A stretch of 64,000 nucleotides of DNA from Phycisphaera sp. (GCA_016124975.1 WGMP01000004.1:1-64000), one strand, 5' to 3'; shown: positions 32,530-42,099, counted from the stretch's first letter. Numbers and translations are program-made. The notes: a model not told the origin generated them from the letters alone.

Positions 32530-34365
32530 TCAGGCTTTCACGGCCTTCGGCGCGCTGCGCACCCAGCGGCGGCCGAGGTCGGTCTGCGCGAACTCGGGCT
32601 CGACGCTTGCGATCGCGGCGGCGATGAGGCCCATGAACATCGGATTCGGCCCGAGCGGCCGGCTGGTCAGCTCGGGGTGGAACTGGCCACCCACGAAGTA
32701 GGGGTGCGTGTCCTGCGGGAGCTCGAGAACCTGCATGATCGGGAACTTCGGATGCCGACCGCTGAAGCGCAGGCCCGCCGCCTGCAGTTGCTCGATGTAG
32801 GCGGGCTCGACCTCGTAGCGGTGTCGGAAGCGCTCGCGCATCTCGGTCTTCGACCCGTAGAGGAAGCTCGCGAGCGAACCTGGCTCGAGGATGACCTCCT
32901 GCGCGCCGAGACGCATGGTGCCGCCCATGATTCCCTCGAGCTTCTTCTGGTCGGGCAGCTCGGAGATCATCGGGTGCGCGCAGTTCGGCTCGAACTCGGT
33001 CGAGTTCGCGCCTGCGAGCCCGAGCACGCTGCGTCCGAACTCGATGACGGCCATCTGGAAGCCGAGGCAGATCCCGAGGAAGGGCACGCGGTTCGTGCGC
33101 GCCCAGCGCACGCAGCGGATCTTGCCCTCGACGCCGCGCTGGCCGAAGCCGCCCGGAACGATCACCGCGTGCACGCCTTCGAGCGCCTTCGCCGTGAGCG
33201 CGTCGTCGGTGAGTTCGCCCGTGTCGATCCAGCGCGTCTTGATGTCGCAGGAGAGCTGGATCGAGCAGTGCTCGATGGCCTTGTCGATCGACGCGTAGGC
33301 GTCGCGCAGCGCTGCGTACTTGCCCGTGATCCCGAGCTCGATGTGGTGCTTGCGCGGCGCGAAGATGCGGCGCGAGAAGTCGAGCCACTCGACGCGCGCG
33401 ACATCCTCCTTCGCGGGGTTCGTGCGGTCGTGGAGGTTGAGGATCGAGAGGATCTCGCGGTCGAGGCCCGCGGCGCGCATCGCCTCGGGAATGGCGTAGA
33501 CGCTCTCGCGGTCGTGCATGGAGAACACGCGGCGCAGCGGCACATTCGAGAACATCGCGATCTTCTCCATCACCTTGTCGGTGACGGGGTTCTTGGCGCG
33601 GCAGGCCACGATGTTCGGCTGGATGCCCGCTTCCATCAGGCGCTTGATGCCGAGCTGCGCGGCCTTCGACTTCTGCTCGCCGAGGATCGAGGGCTCGAGG
33701 ATGTAGGTGAGCGCGACGAAGCAGGTCGACTCGTCGCCTTCCTCGAACGCGAGCTCGCGCAGCGCCTCGATGTAGAAGCCGTTCTCGTAGTCGCCCGCGG
33801 TGCCGCCGACCTCGACGAACACGACATCGGCCTGCTTGCCGTTGTTGCCCGTCATCGCGAGCTCACGCAGGCGCATCTTCACGACACCCGTCACATGCGG
33901 GATCATCTGGACATCGCGGCCGAGATAGCCGCCGCGGCGCTCGCGCTCGAGGACCTCGGTGTAGACCTGCCCCGCGGTGACGAAGTTCTTGCGCGTGAGG
34001 TCCTGGTTCAGGATGCGCTCGTAGGTGCCGAGGTCCATGTCGGTCTCGCACCCGTCGGCGAGCACGAACACCTCGCCGTGGCGATAGGGGTTCAGCGTGC
34101 CCGAGTCGATGTTGAGGTAGCCCTCCATCTTGATGGGGGCGACCGAAAGGCCCTTGTCCTTGATCAGCTTCGCGAGTGAGCTTGCGAAGATGCCCTTGCC
34201 GAGTCCGCTCATCACGGTCCCGATCACGACCACGAACTTCGTGCGGCCGCGCTGATAGCCCGCGGGGGCTGGCGAATGCCACTCCGAGCTCTCTTCGCTC
34301 TTACCAAACTGTGAGAGGAACCCGCAACCGTCGGGAAGGTCCGCAGGATGATCCGAGTGGGGCAT
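32530..34365 (-). CDS. pyrG: CTP synthase, divergent
   Basis: This is a 611-residue enzyme converting UTP to CTP with ATP and glutamine. The synthetase domain keeps the P-loop Lys (GLGKGIF), the Mg ligands in GCETDMDLGTYERI and VEVGGTAGD, and HGEVFV. The near-invariant LDPY...DPGT block reads MEGYLNIDSGTLNP, and the P-loop region reads IGTVMSGLGKG. The glutaminase domain is normal: GGFGQRGVEGK, LGICLGFQ (nucleophile Cys) and QFHPELTSRP. About 42 residues precede the usual N-terminus (TKFVVVIG). ATG at 34365 has AGGA very close, so the start is not certain. It lies 41 bases after kdsB, probably in one operon. Confidence 0.94.
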   Translation of the reverse strand: MPHSDHPADLPDGCGFLSQFGKSEESSEWHSPAPAGYQRGRTKFVVVIGTVMSGLGKGIFASSLAKLIKDKGLSVAPIKMEGYLNIDSGTLNPYRHGEVFVLADGCETDMDLGTYERILNQDLTRKNFVTAGQVYTEVLERERRGGYLGRDVQMIPHVTGVVKMRLRELAMTGNNGKQADVVFVEVGGTAGDYENGFYIEALRELAFEEGDESTCFVALTYILEPSILGEQKSKAAQLGIKRLMEAGIQPNIVACRAKNPVTDKVMEKIAMFSNVPLRRVFSMHDRESVYAIPEAMRAAGLDREILSILNLHDRTNPAKEDVARVEWLDFSRRIFAPRKHHIELGITGKYAALRDAYASIDKAIEHCSIQLSCDIKTRWIDTGELTDDALTAKALEGVHAVIVPGGFGQRGVEGKIRCVRWARTNRVPFLGICLGFQMAVIEFGRSVLGLAGANSTEFEPNCAHPMISELPDQKKLEGIMGGTMRLGAQEVILEPGSLASFLYGSKTEMRERFRHRYEVEPAYIEQLQAAGLRFSGRHPKFPIMQVLELPQDTHPYFVGGQFHPELTSRPLGPNPMFMGLIAAAIASVEPEFAQTDLGRRWVRSAPKAVKA

Positions 34366-34406
34366 TCCTGAATGTAGTCAGGAAGAGGCAGGAATTGCAA
34401 GTCGGG

Positions 34407-35195
34407 TCATCGCGATTGCGCGCGGCGGACGAAGGCGGCGTACTGCTCGGGGGTGTCGATGCCCTGGCTCGACACCGCGCGGACCGAGACCGCGATGCCA
34501 TGTCCGCGTTCGAGGACCCGCAGCTGCTCAAGGCTCTCGGTCTCCTCGAGCGGAGCGGTGGGCCAGGCCGCGAAGGCCGGGAGGAAGGCCGCCCGATAGG
34601 CGTAGAGCCCGACATGCCTCAGGGGGGTGGCGCGGGGGGTGGAGCCCGAGGCGGCGTCGCGATGGTGGGGGATCGCCGCGCGGGAGAAGTAGAGCGCGCG
34701 GCCACCCTCGCCGAGGACGACCTTGACGAGGTTCGGGTCGAGTGGCGACTCGCCCGCCGCAAAGGGCGTGGCGATGGTGGCGACCTCCGCCCAAGGGGAG
34801 CGTGCCAGAAGTTCGACCGCCGCATCGATCGACTCGGGCTCGATCTCGGGTTCGTCGCCCTGGATGTTGACCACGATTTCGGGCCGCTCGGAGGCGGGGC
34901 GGCCTGCCTCGATCAGTTCGAGCGCCTCCGCAAGGCGGCTCGTGCCGTTTGGGTGGTCGACCCGCGTCAGGACCGCGCGCCCGCCCGCCCGCTCGACGGC
35001 CTCGACGATGCGCCGATGGTCGGCCGCCACGAACACGGCGTCGAGGCTTGCCGCACGCAGCGCCTGCTCGAGGACATGCACGATGAGTGGCTTTCCCGTC
35101 TCGGACGCGAGGACCTTCTCGGGAAAGCGAGAGGAGGCGAGGCGTGCAGGAATGATGCCGATCGCGCGCGGGCGCTGCATGGGCGCGGTCGTCAC
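34407..35195 (-). CDS. kdsB: 3-deoxy-manno-octulosonate cytidylyltransferase (CMP-KDO synthetase)
   Basis: This is a 262-residue enzyme that activates KDO with CTP for lipopolysaccharide core assembly. Motifs are GIIPARLASSRFPEKVLA, TRVDHPNGTSRLAEAL, VNIQGDEPEIEPESID and RHVGLYAYRAAFL, with the closing GIDTPEQYAAF. GTG at 35195 overlaps the stop of the upstream TPR gene (GTGA) and has AAGGA nine bases before it; ATG at 35180 is the alternative. Placement before pyrG is logical, because the enzyme consumes CTP. It implies a KDO-containing outer membrane. Confidence 0.94.
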   Translation of the reverse strand: MTTAPMQRPRAIGIIPARLASSRFPEKVLASETGKPLIVHVLEQALRAASLDAVFVAADHRRIVEAVERAGGRAVLTRVDHPNGTSRLAEALELIEAGRPASERPEIVVNIQGDEPEIEPESIDAAVELLARSPWAEVATIATPFAAGESPLDPNLVKVVLGEGGRALYFSRAAIPHHRDAASGSTPRATPLRHVGLYAYRAAFLPAFAAWPTAPLEETESLEQLRVLERGHGIAVSVRAVSSQGIDTPEQYAAFVRRAQSR

Positions 35196-36706
35196 GCGGG
35201 CAGGTCCTTCACGAGCGCGTCGATTTCCTTGCGCTTCGCGCGGATGTCGCGGTAGGAGATGTCGCGCCGCACGATGGCGGAGCAGATCTCGCCAGCCTCA
35301 CGCGCGTAGGTTCCGTTCTTCTCCGCCTTCGCAAGCTCCATCAGCGAGACCATCAGGTCGTACTTGATGGGAAGTTCACGCTCGGACTCGCCTGCGCCGA
35401 GCGCGCTGAGCGCCTCGCGGTACTCGCTTGCAGCCTCGGAATGCCAGCCTTCGGCGGCGAAGCAGCGGCCGAGCATGTGCGTCGAGCCGATGCGGAGCTT
35501 CGCGTCGTCCTTGCAGGCCTGGAAGGCTGCCATCGCCTCCTCGAAGTTTCCGAGCTCGAACTCGATGCGGCCGAGCTCGGCCTTGATCGATCGGTCGGTC
35601 GGGTAGTTGCGCTGGCGCTCGCGGAGTTCGCCGCCCTCGAGGTCGAGGAGCTCGCGGCGGAGCGCGGCGTGCGTGCTGCGCGCGGCCTCGTCGGCGGGGT
35701 TCGCCTCCACGGCCTTCTGCGCCGACGAGACGCGGCGACGCATCTGCGAGACCCTGATCTCGCCCGCGAACATCTTGAAGCGGTACTCGTTGAGGCGCTC
35801 GAAGCCCGTCATGAAGACGGCGTGCGCCTCGTTCTCCGATTCCTCCGTCGCGCGACGGCGAAGCAGGGTGCCGAGCCGCTGGATCGCCTCGGGCGACATC
35901 GGGTTCGCCTCGTACTCGGCGCGCGCGCGCTCGACATTGCGAGCCTCGGTCTCCTCACTCGCCGCGATCTGGTTCTGCTCCTGCAGCTGCTGCTGCTTGC
36001 CGCTGTCCTTCACCATCGAGGTGAAGTTGCCGCCGCCGCCCGTGGCCTTGTCGTAGCCGCCTTGCTTGAGGGCGTGGCGCGCGGTGAGTTCCTTGAGATC
36101 CGCCGAGAGCTGCGTGTCGGTCGGGTCGACGCGCACGGCCTCTTCAACGCAGGCGAACGCCTCCGCGTAGGCCTCGACATTCGTGAAGAGCGTCTTCGCC
36201 TTCAGCCACATCGACTTCGACTGCTTCTTCTGCTTGCGCAGGAGGTCGAGGAGCTTCGGGGCAATCCAGCCACCGAACTCGACCTGTCCCGCCTTCGCGG
36301 CGGTCTCGAGCATCTTGAATGCGGCGTCCATGTTGAGGACATCGCGCGCCCAGACATACTCCGCCTGCACGAACTTATCGATCGGCCCCGGGCCTTCGAG
36401 CTCGCGGATCTCCTCGCGGCCGGCCGGCTTGCCGCCCGACTGGTAGAAGCTTACGGCGAGCTTGTAGAACTCCTCGTGGCGAGGCAGGCCGTTCGGGTCA
36501 AAGCGAAAGCCCTTGGCGTAGAGCATGAGGGCATACTCGTAGTTGCCCGTCTGCGCGATGGTCTTGGCGTGGTCGAAGAACTTGCGCGCCTTGTCCGGCT
36601 GCGGGACGAACGCGCCCTCGACGGCCGGCTGCCCAGCCGAGGGCGTCGTGGCGTCCTGCGCGGGCTGGTCGGCTGGCTTCTTCTTACCGAAGGAAAAGAG
36701 ACCCAA
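35192..36706 (-). CDS. TPR-like helical repeat protein, hypothetical
   Basis: This is a 504-residue soluble protein made of helical TPR-like repeats: KARKFFDHAKTIAQTGNYEY with ALMLYAKGFRFDPNG, AYAEAFACVEEAVRVDPTD, and AELGRIEFELGNFEEAMAAF. A coiled-coil-like stretch (KQQQLQEQNQIAASEETEAR) lies in the middle. There is no signal peptide, so it is cytoplasmic. I chose TTG at 36706 because GAGGAG lies nine bases upstream and the protein then begins MGLFSFGKKK; the longer in-frame reading from 36760 lacks a site. The gene overlaps kdsB by four bases. It is probably a scaffold; the partner is unknown. Confidence 0.78.
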   Translation of the reverse strand: MGLFSFGKKKPADQPAQDATTPSAGQPAVEGAFVPQPDKARKFFDHAKTIAQTGNYEYALMLYAKGFRFDPNGLPRHEEFYKLAVSFYQSGGKPAGREEIRELEGPGPIDKFVQAEYVWARDVLNMDAAFKMLETAAKAGQVEFGGWIAPKLLDLLRKQKKQSKSMWLKAKTLFTNVEAYAEAFACVEEAVRVDPTDTQLSADLKELTARHALKQGGYDKATGGGGNFTSMVKDSGKQQQLQEQNQIAASEETEARNVERARAEYEANPMSPEAIQRLGTLLRRRATEESENEAHAVFMTGFERLNEYRFKMFAGEIRVSQMRRRVSSAQKAVEANPADEAARSTHAALRRELLDLEGGELRERQRNYPTDRSIKAELGRIEFELGNFEEAMAAFQACKDDAKLRIGSTHMLGRCFAAEGWHSEAASEYREALSALGAGESERELPIKYDLMVSLMELAKAEKNGTYAREAGEICSAIVRRDISYRDIRAKRKEIDALVKDLPA

Positions 36707-36926
36707 ATCCTGGCTCCTCGGGTGGCGCGATTGCGGAACCGTCCGCGGAGACACCGCCACGGCGTGGCGGTCGAAATCCTCAGACGAGGCGATCGCGAAG
36801 GGTACCCGCGGTCGGGGGCATCGGTCAAACGCCTCCGCGGCGCGTGGTCGGACGCCGCAACATCCGCGCTCCGCGAGAGATCAGTTGCGGGCGGGCCGCG
36901 GGAAGGGGAGAGTCTATGATGGACGA

Positions 36927-37430
36927 ATGGCCCAAGGGCGCTCCATCGTCGTTCATCCCGATCCCGTGCTTCGGCTGAAGGCGCGTCCCGTCGAGCGGAT
37001 CGACGCCTTCGTCATCGAACTCGTCGAAGACATGCGGCGGGTGATGGCCGAGCTCGAGGGCGCGGGCATCGCTGCGCCGCAGCTCGGGGAGAGCGTGCGC
37101 ATCTTCCTGACGAGCGAGCGCGAGGGCGAGCCTGAGCGCGTCTTCATCAACCCCGTGCTCGAGGCGGTGGGAAGCGTGGAGCCGTTCGAGGAGGGCTGCC
37201 TAAGCCTGCCCGACATCCGTGCAGAGATCCTGCGGCCGAAGGTCGCGAAGATCAGGGCGATGGGGCTCGACGGGGCGGAGTTCACGCTTGAGAGCGATGG
37301 GTTCCCCGCCCGCGTCTGGCAGCACGAGTTCGATCATCTCGAGGGCGTCCTCATCATCGACCGCATGCGGCCGATCGACCGTCTCGCGAACCGCCGCGCG
37401 CTCCGCTCGCTCGAGCGGGCGGGGGGCTGA
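36927..37430 (+). CDS. def: Peptide deformylase
   Basis: This is a 167-residue metalloenzyme that removes the formyl group from new proteins. It has the three family motifs: GAGIAAPQLG, EGCLSLP (metal-binding Cys) and QHEFDHLEG (two metal-binding His and the catalytic Glu). ATG at 36927 has GGGGAG somewhat far upstream. fmt follows after 14 bases, the standard pairing. The 220 bases before it, shared with the divergent TPR gene, show no other gene. Confidence 0.96.
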   Translation: MAQGRSIVVHPDPVLRLKARPVERIDAFVIELVEDMRRVMAELEGAGIAAPQLGESVRIFLTSEREGEPERVFINPVLEAVGSVEPFEEGCLSLPDIRAEILRPKVAKIRAMGLDGAEFTLESDGFPARVWQHEFDHLEGVLIIDRMRPIDRLANRRALRSLERAGG

Positions 37431-37444
37431 ATGCGGGGCGTGCG

Positions 37445-38389
37445 ATGAGGCTCGTCTTCCTCGGGGCGGGGGCGTTCGGCATTCCGTCGCTCGATGCGCT
37501 TGCGCAGGATCACGAGGTTGCGCTCGTCGTGACGCAGCCCGACCGGCCCGCTGGGCGCGGCAAAGTGCTGACGCCGACCCCGATCGCGGTGCGCGCGGCG
37601 GAGCTCGGGATCCGCGTGGTCAAGCCGCCCGATGTGAACGCCGCTTCCGTGGTCGAGGAGATCCGCGGCATCGGCGCCGACGCGTGGGTCGTGATCGCGT
37701 TTGGCCAGAAGCTCTCGCGTGAACTCGTCGACGGCGTGTTCGCGATCAATCTCCACGGCTCGGTGCTGCCTGCCTATCGCGGGGCGGCGCCGATCCAGCG
37801 CGCCGTCATGGACGGGTGCGCGGAGACGGGTGTCAGCGTGATCGGAATTGCGGAGCGAATGGACGCGGGGCTCGTCTACGCGACCCGTTCGCGCGCGATC
37901 GGCGCGACGGAGACGGCCGATGAGGTGCACGATGCCCTGGCGCTCCTCGGGCCTGAGGTGCTGTCGGCCGTGCTCGCCGACCATGCCGCGGGCCGCGCGA
38001 AGGGCGAGGTGCAGGACGAGTCGAAGGCGACGCGGGCGCGCAAGCTCTCGAAGGCGGAGGCGACGGTCGATCTGGCCTCGCTCGAGGCTCACGCGGTGCG
38101 GGCGCGCATCAACGGGCTGAACTCGTGGCCCGGGTGCACGGTGCTCGTTGGCGAGCTGCCCGTGAAGATCCTGCGGGTGGCCGCGTGTCGGGACGGTGAA
38201 GGGGCCGCGGCGGAAGCGTCCTGTGGCGCGCTCTGCGCCGACGGCACGGTGCGGACGCTGACGGGCGCGGTTCGGCTCCTGGAAGTGCAGCCGGTCGGCG
38301 GAAAGGCCATGACGGCGGCTGCGTTCCTGAACGGAAGGCCTGCCCTGATCGGTGCGCCCGTGCGGCCGCTCCCGGCCAGTGCTTCCTGA
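37445..38389 (+). CDS. fmt: Methionyl-tRNA formyltransferase
   Basis: This is a 314-residue enzyme that formylates initiator Met-tRNA using 10-formyltetrahydrofolate. Motifs are RLVFLGAGAFGIPSLDAL, VVTQPDRPAGRGK and INLHGSVLPAYRGAAPIQRA (the Asn-x-His-x-Ser core), then MDAGLVYA. The C-terminal OB-like part (about 205-310) is complete. ATG at 37445 lies just after def, and the two are co-transcribed. Confidence 0.96.
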   Translation: MRLVFLGAGAFGIPSLDALAQDHEVALVVTQPDRPAGRGKVLTPTPIAVRAAELGIRVVKPPDVNAASVVEEIRGIGADAWVVIAFGQKLSRELVDGVFAINLHGSVLPAYRGAAPIQRAVMDGCAETGVSVIGIAERMDAGLVYATRSRAIGATETADEVHDALALLGPEVLSAVLADHAAGRAKGEVQDESKATRARKLSKAEATVDLASLEAHAVRARINGLNSWPGCTVLVGELPVKILRVAACRDGEGAAAEASCGALCADGTVRTLTGAVRLLEVQPVGGKAMTAAAFLNGRPALIGAPVRPLPASAS

Positions 38390-38439
38390 GGCGCATCCTG
38401 AGTCGAGGGGGGTTGCGCGAATCGCCGATAGACCGCGCG

Positions 38440-39072
38440 ATGGCTGTGGTGCAGCTCCTCTTCGACTTTGCGCTCGAGCACCTCGGTTTCGGACCGAGGC
38501 GCCCAAGGCGTGCATCGAAGGAGGCCAGCAAGGAGGCGAGCAAGCGCCCGCCGAAGCGGACGCGCCCGCCGAGGCCGCGGACGCATGCCGTCGTGCAGGT
38601 GCAGCACCTCTCGTCCGACGCGCCCCGCATGCCGAGGCCCCCGCGCGGGATCGATCACGAGAAGCCGTCGCAGCGTCGCTATGACGCCGTGGTGACGCAA
38701 ATGCTTGCGGCGCATGGGCTCGCCGTGCGGAGGTGGCGGAACTCGCTCTCGGGCGTGGCCATCGAGCGGACCTTTCGCGATGGACGCGTCGAGCGCACCA
38801 TCGAGTCGCCGTATCCGACGAGCCCGCTGCGGCTTGCGATCTTCCTGCATGAGGTCGGCCACCATGTGCTTGGCCTCGGCGTGCACAAGCCGCGCTGTCT
38901 CGAGGAGTTTCTCGCGTGGCGGTTCGCCATCGACCGCATGGACGAGATGGGCTTCCCGACCGCTGGGGCCGTGGCGCGTCGGTTCGAGCGCTCAATGCGG
39001 TATGCGGTGGCGAAGTCGACGCGGCGCGGGATTCGCGCGCTTCCTTCCGAGGTCGCGCGTTTCGCGGCGTAG
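38440..39072 (+). CDS. Small zincin-like protein with HEVGHH motif
   Basis: This is a roughly 210-residue protein. The first 75 residues are basic and low complexity (SKEASKEASKRPPKRTRPP). The C-terminal half has IFLHEVGHHVLGLGV, a classic HExxH zinc site, and a following helix EEFLAWRFAIDRM that could give the third ligand (Glu). It resembles ImmA/IrrE-type or minimal gluzincin proteins in layout only. ATG at 38440 was chosen; TTG at 38413 follows a GAGGGGGG run and is possible. It sits between fmt and the VWA gene, with no helix-turn-helix or repressor gene nearby. Confidence 0.68.
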   Translation: MAVVQLLFDFALEHLGFGPRRPRRASKEASKEASKRPPKRTRPPRPRTHAVVQVQHLSSDAPRMPRPPRGIDHEKPSQRRYDAVVTQMLAAHGLAVRRWRNSLSGVAIERTFRDGRVERTIESPYPTSPLRLAIFLHEVGHHVLGLGVHKPRCLEEFLAWRFAIDRMDEMGFPTAGAVARRFERSMRYAVAKSTRRGIRALPSEVARFAA

Positions 39073-39102
39073 GGCGGCCGTCGTGGCTCCTAGCATGCGC
39101 CC

Positions 39103-42093
39103 ATGCTTGAGTTTGGCCGGCCTGAATTCCTGTGGCTTCTTCTGCTGATCGCGCCGATCGCTGCGCTGTCGTGGCCTGGCCGCGCGCACGAGGGCCACTG
39201 GCGCTGGCTTGCGTCGCTCTCGCTGCGCGTGCTCGTCGTCGTGGCGATGGTCGGTTCGCTTTCGGTTCCCTCGCTCAGGAAGGAAAGCGACGCGGTGGCC
39301 ACGGCGTTCGTGGTCGATCAGAGTGGGTCGCTTCCGCCGCAGATCGCTTCCGAGGCGCAGCGCTTCGCCGGCGGCCTCGCTGCGGCGAAGTCGGCGGACG
39401 AAGACCAGGTGGCGTTTGTCTATGTGGCGCGCGTCGCGGAGATCGCGGCGCCGCCGAGCACGAACGCGACGCCCGTGATCGACGCCTATACGGCTCCGCG
39501 CGACGCGACCGACCTCGCTGCTGGCGTGCGCCGCGCGATCTCGATCCTTCCCCCCGAACTCGCGAAGCGCGTCGTCCTCATATCCGATGGCAACGAGAAC
39601 GCGGGGAGCCTTCTTGCCGAGGCAGAACTGGCGGCGGCGCGCGGCATACCGATCGATGTCGTGCCGCTCGACTTCGAGGCTGCGAACGAGGTGCTGATCG
39701 AGTCGCTCCGCGCGCCGACGCGGGCGAGCATCGAGCAGACGATCGAGCTGCGCCTCGCGGTGCGCAGCCAAGGATTCGCGGAAGGCACGATCTTTCTGCG
39801 TGACACGGGGATGCTCGTCGACCTCGACCCCGACGCACCGGGCGATGGACTCTTCGTCGCGCTCGAGCCTGGGGTGCGCACCTTCGTCTTCCCGCGCCAG
39901 CTGTCTGGCGCGGGGACGCATCGCTTCGAGGCGATCTTCGAGCCCGCGACTGCGGCAGAGGACCGCATTGAGGTGAACAACCGCGGAACCGCCGTGACCA
40001 TCGTCGATGGCGCGGGGCGCGTGCTCGTCATCGACGGATCGGGCGGCGTCGAGAGCGCGCCGCTCGTCGAGGCGCTCGGACAGGCCTCGATCGAGGCGCT
40101 GGTCCTCGAGCCTTCGGAGGTGCTTTCGGACGGCGCGGTGCTGTCCGGATTCGACGCGATCATCCTCGCGAATGTGCCGCGGTGGACGATCGACGGCGAA
40201 CTCGATCGACTCCTCCGCGCCTATGTCCACGATGTGGGCGGCGGGCTCCTGATGCTCGGTGGGCCGCAGAGCCTCGGCGCGGGAGGGTGGATCGCGTCAG
40301 AGGTCGCGTCGACGCTTCCCGTCCTCCTCGACCCGCCTGCCACGCGCAGCTACCTTCGCGGTTCCGTCGCGATCGTGCTCGACGCCTCTGGGTCGATGGC
40401 GTCGCCTGCGATGGGCGCCTTCGCGCACAAGCAGGCGATGGCGAACGAGGCGGCCGCTGCGGGGGTGCGGTCGCTCAGCCATCTCGATGAAGTCTGCGTG
40501 ATCGCCTTCAGCGGCGCGCCCGAGATCGTCGTGCCGCGGCGGCCGATCGGGCGCGACACCTTCGTCGAACGGCAGATCCGCGGCATCACATCGGGCGGCG
40601 GCACGAACCTGCACTGGGCGATGAAGGTCGCGCTCGACGAACTCGCCCAGTCGACGGCGGGCACGAAGCACATGATCGTCCTGACCGACGGAATGACCGC
40701 GGGAGCGCCAGAGGACGGCTTCGCGCTTGCCGAGCGCGCCCGCAGCCTCGGCGTGACCGTCTCCACCATCGGCATCGAGGAGGGGGCGGGCGACCCGCAT
40801 CTGAAGCGGATCGCGGAGATCGCGAGCGGGCGCTTCCACCCCGTGACGGACCTCGCGAGCGCGCGCGCGCTGCCCGAGATCTTCATCCGCGAGTTCAACC
40901 AGTCGGGTCGGCGCATGTCGGTCGAAGGCGAGTTCCAGCCGACGGTGCTCCCCGCGACAAGCGGACCGCTGCGCGGCCTGCAGGCTGTTCCGCGGATCTC
41001 TGGCTACACGGTGACGCTGCCACGGCCAGGCCTCGCCGCGCTCGACATCGTGCTTGCGAACTCAGAGGCGACCGACCCGATCTTCGCGTCGTGGAACCAC
41101 GGCCTCGGCCGCGCGGCCGTCTTCACCTCGGACGCTGGCGCGCGCTGGGCGACGGAGTGGCCGTCGTGGGGCGAGTACCGCGCCTTCTGGGAGCAGACGG
41201 TGCGCTGGCTCATGCGACCGAGTGCTCCCTCGAATGCCGTTGCGCGCACGCGGATTGACGGCGACCGCGCCATCGTCGACCTCGAGATCACGCGGAAGGA
41301 CGGCGGATTCGACCTCGTGACTGAGCCGAGAGGCGCGGTCGTGTCCCCCGACGGCTCGCTCGCCTCGCTGCGACTCGAGCAGGTCGGCGCGGGACGCTGG
41401 CGTGGCGAGTTCGATCTTTCGACGGCGGGAACCCATCTCGCGAGCATCGCGCTTTCCGAGGACGAGTTCGGGCGGCGCAGCAGCGTGTTCACGGCCGTGC
41501 ATGCGCCGTATGCGCGGGAGTACCGGGTGCTGGGCTCGAACCGCGCGCTCCTCGAGCAGGTCGCGGCGCGCACGGGCGGCCGCGTCATCGAGCTGTCGGC
41601 GCCCGTCGAGTCGGTCGACGCCTTCCTTCGGGCGGGAGCGCTGACGCCGCTGATGTCGCGCGGGCTGTGGGATCTCCTCGCGATCGCCGCAGGCGTGCTG
41701 TTCCTGCTCGATGTGGCCTATCGACGGGTGGTGTTTGACTGGAGCGCGCTCGGTGGAGCGGCGCGCGAAGGTCTCGCGCCGCGCGCACCGAGAGATGGCA
41801 TCCCTGCCGTGCTTGCGGCGCTCGGGCGCGTGCGAGCAGGCGCGCGCGCGGGGCACGCGACCGAGACGGAGGTCGCCGCCCCGCGGCCCGCCGTCGATGT
41901 GGCGGCGAGGGCATTCTCCGTCACGCGCGTTGCCGCGCAGCCGAGCGCGCCGAGTCCCGCAGTGGAGGTCGCCGCTCCGTCCGAGCCAGAAGGCCCGCGA
42001 GGCGCGGGCACAGACGGTGCGGAGAGCACCGCGGCGAAGTTGCTGCGCGCCAAGCGGCGCGCGGCGGAGGATCTCGACGGCCGCGGTGGCTGA
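39103..42093 (+). CDS. Membrane protein with two von Willebrand factor A-type domains
   Basis: This is a 996-residue membrane-anchored protein. Two membrane helices (about 8-22 and 37-55) precede a first VWA-like region (VVDQSGS, about 70-200). A GATase1-like segment follows (about 305-410, VLVIDGSGGVESAPLVEAL and LLMLGGPQSLGAGG). A second, complete VWA domain has the MIDAS motif VLDASGSM near 425, then GGGTNLHWAM and VLTDG. A third membrane helix lies at about 850-870, before a Pro/Ala-rich cytoplasmic tail. Such proteins occur in planctomycetes near BatA/MoxR operons, but no MoxR gene is visible here. The role is unknown. The ribosome binding site is weak. Confidence 0.87.
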   Translation: MLEFGRPEFLWLLLLIAPIAALSWPGRAHEGHWRWLASLSLRVLVVVAMVGSLSVPSLRKESDAVATAFVVDQSGSLPPQIASEAQRFAGGLAAAKSADEDQVAFVYVARVAEIAAPPSTNATPVIDAYTAPRDATDLAAGVRRAISILPPELAKRVVLISDGNENAGSLLAEAELAAARGIPIDVVPLDFEAANEVLIESLRAPTRASIEQTIELRLAVRSQGFAEGTIFLRDTGMLVDLDPDAPGDGLFVALEPGVRTFVFPRQLSGAGTHRFEAIFEPATAAEDRIEVNNRGTAVTIVDGAGRVLVIDGSGGVESAPLVEALGQASIEALVLEPSEVLSDGAVLSGFDAIILANVPRWTIDGELDRLLRAYVHDVGGGLLMLGGPQSLGAGGWIASEVASTLPVLLDPPATRSYLRGSVAIVLDASGSMASPAMGAFAHKQAMANEAAAAGVRSLSHLDEVCVIAFSGAPEIVVPRRPIGRDTFVERQIRGITSGGGTNLHWAMKVALDELAQSTAGTKHMIVLTDGMTAGAPEDGFALAERARSLGVTVSTIGIEEGAGDPHLKRIAEIASGRFHPVTDLASARALPEIFIREFNQSGRRMSVEGEFQPTVLPATSGPLRGLQAVPRISGYTVTLPRPGLAALDIVLANSEATDPIFASWNHGLGRAAVFTSDAGARWATEWPSWGEYRAFWEQTVRWLMRPSAPSNAVARTRIDGDRAIVDLEITRKDGGFDLVTEPRGAVVSPDGSLASLRLEQVGAGRWRGEFDLSTAGTHLASIALSEDEFGRRSSVFTAVHAPYAREYRVLGSNRALLEQVAARTGGRVIELSAPVESVDAFLRAGALTPLMSRGLWDLLAIAAGVLFLLDVAYRRVVFDWSALGGAAREGLAPRAPRDGIPAVLAALGRVRAGARAGHATETEVAAPRPAVDVAARAFSVTRVAAQPSAPSPAVEVAAPSEPEGPRGAGTDGAESTAAKLLRAKRRAAEDLDGRGG

Positions 42094-42099
42094 ACGCGG

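Noticed and set aside
32003-34365. A restriction-modification locus around vsr.
   Set aside because: The neighbours are pyrG and a secreted protein. No methylase or restriction enzyme is present.
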